64,000 nt of DNA, taken from contig BGZK01001349.1 in NCBI GenBank assembly GCA_005406025.1, positions 62,001-126,000 on the forward strand, in the 5' to 3' direction. Made by a program: the position numbers and the translations under genes. This DNA is from Eumeta japonica (lineage: Eukaryota; Arthropoda; Insecta; Lepidoptera; Psychidae). Shown here one piece after another: positions 1-9,600 of the stretch (position 1 is the first letter of the stretch; each line of letters opens with the position of its first letter). The notes under the pieces were generated by a model, which was not told the DNA's origin, did not search any database, and saw nothing but the letters and a program-made list of their open reading frames with translations.

Positions 1-2392
1 TGAATATCTGATCACCTAGGTCGAAAAATACAGCCTAATATTCATCGAAATATAAATTTGGTTTAATTTTATTGTATGTAAAGAAATTGATAATATATAC
101 TTATATTTTACTAATTTATTATGCAAAATAATAAATTTATTCAGGAAAATAGGCAGGTTTATTTTTGTTTCTTTTCACCAGATTGTATTTAAATTAAAAA
201 TTGTTATATTTTCTACGAATAATATATAAGAAAAACTACAGAACAATATATAATATTATTTAAACTTATAAGATCTTGTTTAATTTTCTTTTAATAGTTC
301 TTTTTTCTTTTCATTTTTTTATGAATTGTCATCTAAGTTTGAGCTATGTTTAAAATCTCAAGTCTCTAGCTCATCGGAAAGTTAGCTTGAAATCATTTAC
401 AAAATTTTACTCCGAAAGACAACTAGAAAATTACTTAAAATGTGTTAGAATGTCCCTTTTTTGTTTTAACTTTATATCTAACCAGTATTCTGTATTTTTT
501 TTCACTATAAATTTCCTTCATAAACTAACGATAAGTTAGTCCGAAGTGAAAATATTTATTTATTTCGTTTTTTATTTTAAGTCCTCTCAAATTAAATTGG
601 TCTTGCAAAATATTATTTATCCAAAATACTCAAAACCAAAATTTAATCTGTCATGAGTTGATTCATCTGTATGGATTTTTTAGGACTTTGTTCAGCAAGA
701 AATTTGCTACTTTTTAATCCTTGAAACTTTAAATATCTATATCCTTAAACTTGGTACGTAATTTTGTAGTGAAGAATTAAATTATACGTCTAAAGTTATT
801 AAACATTATTTTCAGAATTATTTTTTTTGTCATTGTGCTAATTTCTAAAGTGTTTTTATCTGATTATGGTTTCTTAGGTAAACACACATGCGTGCCTTTT
901 ATTATTTTACTACCAATCAATATTTTGATACTTTTACAAAACCAAACTCTACATTCAAAACGTACCATAATACATGTTATCTGCTCTTGGTGACAAATGG
1001 TAAATACAAAACGGCATCCATATCTATATATACCGTGCCGGTTATCTTGTGCGTGTTACGTGGTCCGATAGCATATCTGTGTGAATTGTGAACAGTTTTA
1101 TCGCTTTGTTTTAACATAATGTGGGCAAGAGTGCCAGTTTTGTGCAAACAACTAATGCTATCGTGACGCGGATAGTCAAAACACCACTCAAACGCCGGTT
1201 GTTAACGTTTATCGCATACCGTTTTTATTTTAAACCAGATATGGTATAATGATGTAAGTTTGTTAAATTAAATACCTTTGTACGACCTTTGTGATTAGTG
1301 ATGTACTTGTAGTAACTACGTGTTTCATTGGTTTCTTGTTTTGGGTTTTATCAATGTTTTGTAAACATACATAAAAGCAAATAATAATGTTTTTACTTTT
1401 AGGTTTAAATCCAATAAAATGATACCTAAATTAAATTTTCACAGAGGCTTGATAGGAGTGATTCTAGTATTTATTCCGCTTGAACCGCAACGGTAAGGGT
1501 TATTAAACGAATATAAAGTTTTAGATAAAAACCCATTTTTTATATTTTTCTTCTAATTAATAATACATACGACTGAAATTAGGCAGGTTTATAATACAGA
1601 TAATGTTTTGTTTTTAAAATCATAACTTCTTTTAAAAGTTTTATTATTAATTCTATTATATTTAATATTATTATGTTATAAGTTATTGTATGTATTTAAT
1701 GGTTAATTTTACACATTTAAATACTTAATTTTTTTTTCTTTTCGACTCTTGTGGTTTTCTGAAAATACTTTTGAAGTTATTAATTCTAAAGCAGATTTAT
1801 GAAAATGTTTATTAAAAACTACATTTTATTTATTCATAGTTAATTTTAATAAATTAATTACGTCCATTAATCGAATAAAACTAACACTTTCCAATGATTA
1901 TATAGTTTCTTTTATACATGATTAAAAAATAAAAATTATTATCATTTTGATATTGACAACTTAAGTAAAAATTTGTTTTGAAAAGAAATTAAATTTTTTT
2001 TGAGCTAATTAAAAGAAAATATGTATTCAGTGATAGGTAACTTTTCTCAATTATTCAGCAATATCAAAAAGAAATTATCAATGATTTTGTTTTTAAATAG
2101 TAGATTACATAATTAAAAAAAAAATGCAGCACATTTGATATTTTTTTGTTATAATAATTTTGATATATGTATTTCTTGGAATTACGAATTAAATAATATG
2201 AAAATATTGTCCGTTGCTTGTAAACAAATTATTTTATTATTATTTATCAATAATTTATAAAACAATTAAAATAAAAAGTAATTTGAAAGAATAGACGTTA
2301 TTAGTATTAATTTTATCTTTTTTTTTCTATGTGTATAATTCTTGTTTGAGTTAATCTCAGAAGTCGCAAATTTTTATCAATGCATCAGCTAG
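1..2392. other. AT-rich non-coding DNA, probably intron or upstream of MCRS1
   Basis: Very AT-rich sequence with no exon that I can support. A slightly GC-richer patch at about 1000-1240 has several short open frames but no recognisable protein. A 60-base segment at about 1445-1491, flanked by TTTTCACAG and GGTAAGGG, looks like a micro-exon with an open frame but matches nothing I know. Confidence 0.4.
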
Positions 2393-2641
2393 CTATCTGC
2401 CCACGTCTTTGCTTAGCTGTTCGCGATTATTGCGTCGATGTGGATTTCTTTTTGTTTTTGAACGTCTATATTTTCTGGTATCATTTGCTGCATAAAAAAG
2501 TAGTACTTGCCCGTCTTCAGAATGCAATGTATCTTCCTGGCGAATTTCATCTCTTTCCATATCTCGCAGTCGGGTTATAACAAACCTACAAATACCAAAC
2601 ACACGTCTTAATCCGTTGAACTTTCGACCGCGGATTCTCAT
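2393..2641 (-). CDS. Unidentified 82-codon basic open frame beside a mariner relic
   Basis: An ATG-to-TAG frame on the minus strand is clearly less AT-rich than its surroundings. The predicted peptide is rich in Arg and Lys, with a basic tail containing RRNNREQLSKD. I recognise no domain. It lies immediately downstream, in minus-strand sense, of the mariner transposase remnant at 2824-3292, but is not part of any mariner protein I know. It may be a fragment of another mobile element or a captured exon rather than a live gene. Confidence 0.2.
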   Translation of the reverse strand: MRIRGRKFNGLRRVFGICRFVITRLRDMERDEIRQEDTLHSEDGQVLLFYAANDTRKYRRSKTKRNPHRRNNREQLSKDVGR

Positions 2642-2823
2642 TTTTCAACAGGTTTATACTAAAAGCCGCGTCGCGGCTCCTGCTCCCGTTGTGTTAACAT
2701 AATGCGTCCCTGCCACATTCTCGCTCCTGATTCGTTCCAGTCCTGTTTTGTTTGGAACAATATACTAGTGATACATACTTCAGACGAAAAGGTTGACTGT
2801 GAAATTGTAGAAAAATTAAAAAA

Positions 2824-3292
2824 AAAATTTCATATGATGTGAATCGCTGCTCTGACAGAGCATATGCCATTGATCGGAATAGATGATTGTCGGACGGCGC
2901 AATGTCTGGTGAATACGGCGGGTGGGGTAGTACTTCCCAATCAAGTGTTTTCAAATAATTTTTCATCGAAACCACTACATGCGGACGAGCATTATCATGT
3001 AGAAGAATAATAATTGTCGTGTCTGAAGTAGTATTGAGGGCGTTTTTCCTTCAGAGCTCAGCTCAATCTCATCAATTGTGTTCGGTATAGAGTTCCAGTG
3101 ATTGTTTCGCTTGGGTTAAGCAACTCGTAATACACCACACCCATCTAATCCCACCAAATACGCAGCGTAAGTATTTTTCCACGAATATATATTTTTGCTG
3201 TGGATGTTGACGCGTGGCCAGGTAGTCTTCATGATTTTATTCTTTTTGGATTATCATAATGTATTCACTTTTCATCACCAGTGACGAGTTTT
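2824..3292 (-). pseudogene. Mariner transposase fragment (catalytic region), broken
   Basis: Minus-strand reading gives the catalytic core of a mariner (Tc1/mariner superfamily) DNA transposase in several frames. From high to low coordinates: LVTGDEK with a stop where W is expected, HASTSTAK, IWWD, GVVYYELLNPSETITG, YRTQLMRLS, LKEKRPQY, then HDNARPH and HPPYSPDIAP with PSDNHLFRSM. The D of HDN and the D of PSD are separated by 34 residues, the mariner D34D spacing. Stops and at least one frameshift separate these blocks, and both the N-terminus and C-terminus are missing, so the copy is dead. No terminal inverted repeats were found. Confidence 0.85.
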
Positions 3293-5098
3293 CTTTACTT
3301 CTTGACGTTTTAGGAATCTATTTCGACCATTCTCCGCGTGATCTTTGTAGTGTGTGTGTATGACAATGTATGTAAACCGCTGATAACTTTTGAACGAATT
3401 AATCGATCGAAGCGCAGCTTGCGACATTTGAAAATAGCCCACTGGATTTAAATTATATAAAAATTTTAACTAATTTTGCATAGGAGACTTTGGAAAATCT
3501 CAAAATAAAGATTTGTTTTTCATAACTTTTAGACTACTCCACCAATTGATTCGATTAATGAATCCAAAAATTAAAATCCAAAACGCATTTCCTCAAACGG
3601 TTATTCTGATTGCCGCAAACCATAAAAATAAGTTTTTAGAATATTTTTTAAAGTGCTTTCCCGATATACTCTAAAATTTAAGCAGCTATTATCTTTAAAG
3701 AACATCGATATTTGAAAACTGCAATAAAAAATCTGTTGGATTGTTGAGATGTCATTAACGGAAAATTTGCGTATAACTAGTTTTTCAAAATAGCTTAAAA
3801 ATTCTTGTTGAGTTAAAACAAAATGTCTGCATGGAAAAGTGGAAAGTAACCTCTATCTACCCTAAATTAGCGTGAGTTTATATTATTGATATTTTTGAAC
3901 TCGGAAGGCTGAAAACCTATTATAACTATGTTTTTAAGTTCGGAGAGTTCGAAAAACAATAAAATCTATTTTTTAAGCCCCAAGAGTTCAATAATTTACC
4001 GCTTATATTTTTAAACCCTTTAAGCTTAAAAGTAATAAAAAATTTCAGGGATATAGTCTCTACGGTAAACCGTCTTTTAAGTTTTTAAGCCCGAAAACTC
4101 ATAAACGTATATACAAATATTTTTGAACTGAAGGAATTCAACAACATCTAAAATATTTTAAGGGAAAGTTTTGGGAATGGCCTGCAATCTCAACCATATT
4201 TCATTTATATAATTATTTATAATTCAAATTGACGATGTCACTAATAAAGCAAACTACTAATTTCTTATTTTTCAAAATAGCCTCCGTGCCACTTAATCGT
4301 TTTTTTATATTAGGGAAAATGATAAAGGTTTTTTTTTTAAATATTATCATAAGTTTTTCTTTTCGAAGATAGCGACTACTTGTTTTTTCTCCAACGATCG
4401 TATTCCTCGTAGTTTGTCCATTGCTTTTTGACCAGGAAAATAAATAACATGGTCAAAGTCGGAAATGATTAAGGCGGATGACGCGCAACTTAACGAGAAT
4501 TCAAGAATGCACATCGATTAACACTAGTTAATGTATAAATAGTCACATGTATTGTGTAAATCTTTGTTTTCCACTTTTCGGTTCTCATTTAAAAGTTTGA
4601 GCATCAAAAAAGCACCGGACAAGTACGATTTTAAATCGCTTAGAAAGGGTTCTGTATAGTCAATATGTTATCTACCACGTTTTGTTAAAATCTAATTCGA
4701 ACTTTATTTGTGGTAACTAAATTAACTATAAATGTTTGTACGCATAATTATTAAAGATTTGTCATATTATTTTAAGACCACAGACTTGTAGGTTCTCCTA
4801 TAGTATAAATAAAAAATTATTTTATGAGTTTTTCAAAATTCTAGACTGTAATTTCGGCGATAAGGAGGTGAATAGTCAATTTTCATCTGCGTTCTTAAAT
4901 AATTAAAATTATTTATTTTGAAAATTATAAAATTGAACTATATGCCATATGAAATCTTTCCGCAAATATTCATAATCTCCTTTCTTAGAACAACTTTACC
5001 AAAGTAATCATAGTATTTGAAGCAGACATTTCTGAGAAAAATAGCGTAGAACGTAAACGTGTTATGTACCAAACACAAGCTCTAGTGCGATGATTAGT
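3293..5098. other. AT-rich non-coding DNA with a decayed minisatellite
   Basis: No gene is supported. The notable content is the 38-39-base periodic segment at 3892-4150, listed separately. Otherwise this is low-complexity AT-rich sequence. Confidence 0.4.
3892..4150. repeat. Decayed minisatellite, period about 38-39 bases
   Basis: Units begin TTTTTGAACTCGG (3892), TTTTTAAGTTCGG (3931), TTTTTAAGCCCC (3970), TTTTTAAACCC (4008), TTTTTAAGCCCG (4082) and TTTTTGAACTG (4120). The steps are 39, 39, 38, 74 (about two units) and 38 bases. Most units contain a small dyad such as GAACTC...GAGTTC after the T-run. A related pattern of AGCTC/GAGCTC words after T-runs appears around 46070-46330. Confidence 0.55.
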
Positions 5099-5302
5099 AA
5101 CACGATGCGCCCACTCAAACCACTGCAACCCCGCAGCAGCGGGCGCCGATGCCCGCCGTACAGTTTGCCTCCGTCTGCAATTCAGTGTTTAACAAATCCT
5201 TCTCGGATATGCACGTGAGCACGCGGTTAACGACCGGCCGAGCGGCTTTAGAGGTTTTTAAACCAGATTTTCCCAAAACCCTCGCAGGTTATCATTGAAA
5301 TA
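5099..5302 (+). other. GC-rich island with an open frame; possible exon or promoter
   Basis: This segment is markedly more GC-rich than its neighbours and has a 66-codon stop-free frame ending in TGA at about 5300, with an internal ATG near 5150 (start MPAVQFASVCNSVF). A possible acceptor (CCCCGCAG) and donor (CAC|GTGAGC) bracket a shorter stretch that also contains an E-box, CACGTG. I recognise no protein family, and it does not resemble the known N-terminal part of MCRS1. It could equally be a CpG-like promoter segment or a transposon remnant. Confidence 0.25.
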
Positions 5303-5987
5303 AGAAAGGAAAGCTCAGTTAATGAAAAGATCATTAAATTTCTCTTACTTATCGCGTTTCCTTACTTTTGTACTCCACCCCCTAAGCAAATACTGGAGAC
5401 GTCGCTACCATCCACAAATATAACATACATTTTCGATGAATGACATCAATAATTTTTCTGTTATACCATATATTGCAACAATTCCATTTTTTATGTTAAA
5501 TTAATTTACGTATGTAACTTCCTGATATAATATTTCTTAAAATACTGAAATCGTAAGCAACTATTTTTATGTTATATATTTTTGCAAATGGATAGATTAA
5601 TGTTAAATAAAGGGATTGATGACAACAAAAGAGTAAAATGTATATTCTATAGTCACTATAGTCGAATTTTCTTAATATTTGAAACACAAGCACTATTGTC
5701 AAAAATAGACACAAATTGCCCACCTGCTGCAGGAAGTTAATTCCTGAACTAGTATTAAAGATGATGGAAAATTAAAGTGCCGTCAAATTGTGTTAGTAGC
5801 TTTTTAAAACAATAAATTGAAAATGTAACCCTGATGTCTGTTTGATATACCCATAGTGATTTTGGTGAAAACATGTTATAAATTAATAATAGTCATTTAT
5901 AGAATTTACATGAATTTTCTTTTATAATAAAAATAAATATTTTCCGTTTTTATATCAGACAATTAATAAAATTAAATTACAGTTATA

Positions 5988-6448
5988 CCGGGTGTAAGGG
6001 ACAGCCTTTCGCAAACTGATACAGTGTACTCATTATATTGTACTAAGATGACCCGTGCATGAAATTATTTCAGGAAAGTTAAGGGGATCCAAGAAAACTG
6101 ATTTGTTTTATCACCTCCTACGCAATGTATCGCTACCATTTTTAAAGACCCATTGCTGCTTTTTTTATTTTACATGTTTTATTTACAAAAATGGAATGCT
6201 GCGTACAGAAAATGTGATTTTACATAAAAATAAAGTAGTTTTAACTGAAGGCTTTTTTTATTTTACCTGTTTTATTTACAAAAATAGAATGCTGCGTACA
6301 GAAAATGTGATTTTACATAGAAATAAAGTAGTTTTAACTGAAAAAAAAACATTTATTTTTTCCTGAGGAAATTTCCAGTAGATTTTGATTCAAAATAAGG
6401 GTCTGAATGCACCCTATCAGTTTGCGGAGGGCTGTCCCTTACACCCGG
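5988..6448. mobile_element. MITE-like DNA transposon with 34-base terminal inverted repeats
   Basis: Both ends read CCGGGTGTAAGGGACAGCC inward, and the inverted similarity extends to 34 bases with two mismatches (through GCAAACTGATA). The element is flanked by TATA on both sides (5984-5987 and 6449-6452), consistent with a 4-base target duplication. The interior carries a 93-base tandem duplication but no transposase. It lies in the presumed intron upstream of the MCRS1 FHA exon. The superfamily cannot be settled by eye. Confidence 0.75.
6159..6344 (+). repeat. 93-base tandem duplication inside the MITE
   Basis: Copies at 6159-6251 and 6252-6344 differ at only a few positions. Because 93 is a multiple of three, the duplication is in frame within a 103-codon open frame (6055-6366), giving two 31-residue repeats. 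I judge that frame to be fortuitous because it lies wholly within a MITE. Confidence 0.85.
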
Positions 6449-6698
6449 TATAAATAAATGACAGATTCCACAAGAACAAATAAGGTTCATAGAGTTGCTC
6501 ATTAAATGAAATAAAAGACTTTTGTAACAATAAAATAATTTTTATAAGTCTTCAATTTAATTTTAAGTTTATGTGTAAAGCTACATTAATTTAAAAACAC
6601 TTTTTTTTTTAATTACAGCTTGAATCAACGAATATCATTAATCTGCAAGTGTCAGTTGGCATGACACTGATGTTATTAATTGAATGTTTTGTTACTAG

Positions 6699-9600
6699 AT
6701 CGTAGTTGGACGTAGTACACACGATCACGCAGTGGATGTAGACCTAAGTTTGGAAGGTCCAGCAGGCAAGGTTTCGCGACGGCAAGCCACCATACGTCTG
6801 CGAAACAGTGGCGACTTTTTTATGTCCTCAGAGGGCAAGCGTCCCATTTTCGTAGATGGTCGACCCGTTTTGTATGGTAACAAGGTCAAACTTAATCACA
6901 ACAGCGTTATTGAGGTACGTTGAAACACTGTTTGTTACATAGAATGAGAATTACATATATAAAACAGATGGGTACACGAATATTTTTAGACGCTTCATAT
7001 TAGCACCGCTTAACTAGTAAACAAATCTTGAAAATATATTTTAACCTACATCCTTTTAATTATGATATCGATTTGAAAATTTGTAAGTATTTGTAACCCG
7101 AATGATGATAGAATAATTTGGTATCATCTAGCCATAGATGTATACAAAAGAAAAGATGCACAGTCGCGCACTATTTTGACGGCAAAAAATGACTCAAAGT
7201 GTACATTTTGTCTGTTTCACATTTTACGATACCATTTTTCAGTGCGTAAGAAAAAAAAATATGCAACATAGTATATCATCTGCCATTTCAACCGAAATAA
7301 CATAAGGTTCATTTTTAATTGCAAGGTAACAAGTAGGTAACGTTTATTTTGAATCATAGTATATTTTTCTTCATAATAAAGTTTAATCAATTCATTAGAG
7401 TAAAATTAATATGAATACATGAAAGAACTTGAATAATTTCTAAAGTATATAGAGTATAGTAAAATAAAACTTTGTTATTATTTATATAATCAAATAAGAT
7501 GACGATTAGTTATACATTGTTCATCAAAAATGTGTTAAACATTAACTTATTTTTGATTAACATAATACTTATATGTAATTTACTAAAAAACAAATTCCAA
7601 AATAATAAACATATTTTTTTTTTTGGAGTGGGTTTAATTTATTGTACGATTTTCTCTTAAATGTAATTTTAAGTTTTATACAAGTATAAAACAAATAATA
7701 AATAAAAAAAAAAGCGACTCCATTTGTATAAGAACACAGTCCCTATCACTAAGCGACCGAATAATGTGATAACGCAAGAAATACGAGTCCGATGTTGGTT
7801 AGGTCGGTTTCTTGTAAGTCGGCTTATGTCTCGATTTTTGATGGTATTTTAAATGAAGAAATAGAAAATACTCATCGAATACTCGTTATAATACGTGATT
7901 GAGCACCTATTATAAATTAACTAAATTTCGCTCGTCAAAAATAATAAATACCGCCCTTTTTCAAACCTTTTTACCTGTTATTTTTGTATATTTTAAGGGG
8001 GCGTCCATTAATTACGTGAGGCATTTTTGAGGATTTTTTGACCCTCGCTCCCCCCTTGGTGAGATGTAAGATTTTTCTTGACCCCCTCCCACCTTCCCCA
8101 ATCTCACGTGAGATTTTTCAAAACTTGTACTTTGGGTACAAAAGTGTAGGATTTATATAAAAAAAAACACTATAATCTTAAATTACAGTGATAAAATTAA
8201 TCAGCTGATCAATAACGGTTAAACAATCGAAGAGCTACTTATTGTGTTACTCTGTGACGTTCGGACAAATATGATAAACATAATTGTGTCATATTTTGCC
8301 ATATTTTATTCAAGACAGATTTTTACTTTCATTCAATTTCAATTTAACTAATTTTCACGCAGTTTTACACCATTTTCTGCTAAAAAATTATGTGATATTT
8401 GCCAAGACCCCCTCGACCCCCTCGACCCCAAGTGAGATTTAGTAAGATTCGGCTTGATCCCCCAATATCTCACGTAATTAATGAACGGCCCTAACAGAAT
8501 GAACACTGACGCTGTAACGTAAGGTGCGACGAAACTAACTGAATGGAATGAGTGCTAAACTGTCTGTTTTAGCACTCAATTACTGCGGCAGTTTTTGAAG
8601 CGCGGGACTGTCCATCTTCTCTTTTTTACAGAATGCATCTAGCTAATATGATAGAACCAGCCAGTAGATAGCGGAACTTTTTAATAACCATCAATAAAGT
8701 AACTCATTCAATTTGTTTTCACGAATCTAATACTATTACGTAATTTCATATTTCAAGTTCACACTTAAAAGTAAAAATTATAGTATAAAAAAACTAATAA
8801 CATACTACATCAACTAATAAACAAAATATAAATAAACTTTTTAGTTTTACTAGTATAGTAAAACTAACACATGTGTGTACGCGTGCATGTGCACGTGCGT
8901 GTGTTTGTGTGTATAAGCGAAACGGGTATATTTGGATTATAAAAAAACAAACATGGCTAAATTTTAATTTAAGCACGGCGAAGCGGACATGTAACGGCTA
9001 ATATACATAAGGTCGGAGAAAAAGGTTTTTCTTATTTTATATATAAATTCAAGATAATTTTTCATCATATTTTATTTACGTTTAATTATAATATGTGCCA
9101 TTTTGTTCGACAACTTTGTTGCTATTTTGTAGGAAGTGAGTGACGTAATCCCATTGCTGTAGAAACTTTAAGGACGAGTTGTTTCAAAACGAATAATCAA
9201 GATAAAAGTTAAGATCAAATTAATCATCAGTTAACTGTTAATCCTCGATGTACCATTTTTGCATTGTTTCATAGAACAGTTAAGATTAAAGTTGTTGCCA
9301 GTACTAAACTAATATTATTTGTCCAGAATTTATTGTAGAATTGGAACTTTCAAACGTGAAATGTCAATTCTATTGCTTTTATTAGTATCGTCGTAAATTG
9401 CTCGTGTGTTATTTATGACATTATATACTCTAGTGGCAAAAATAAATTGGTTTTGGTATTACTCTTAGATTTTGTGTGGATATAATGGAACAAAAACGTT
9501 TAAGGTTATTAAAATTTGTTTTTGCGCTGATACATTACAGTTCCTGTAAATAAATAAACCCGAATATTATCCTGTGATGCACAATACATTTTTAGGTTAT

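Noticed and set aside
1431..1495. Micro-exon between TTTTCACAG and GGTAAGGG
   Set aside because: Only a 16-codon open frame, no recognisable peptide, and no partner exon.
6055..6366. 103-codon frame with two 31-residue repeats
   Set aside because: Lies entirely within a MITE; the repeats come from a 93-base tandem duplication.
8794..8976. Minus-strand frame rich in His/Ala/Arg/Thr
   Set aside because: Produced by the alternating GT/CG tract.
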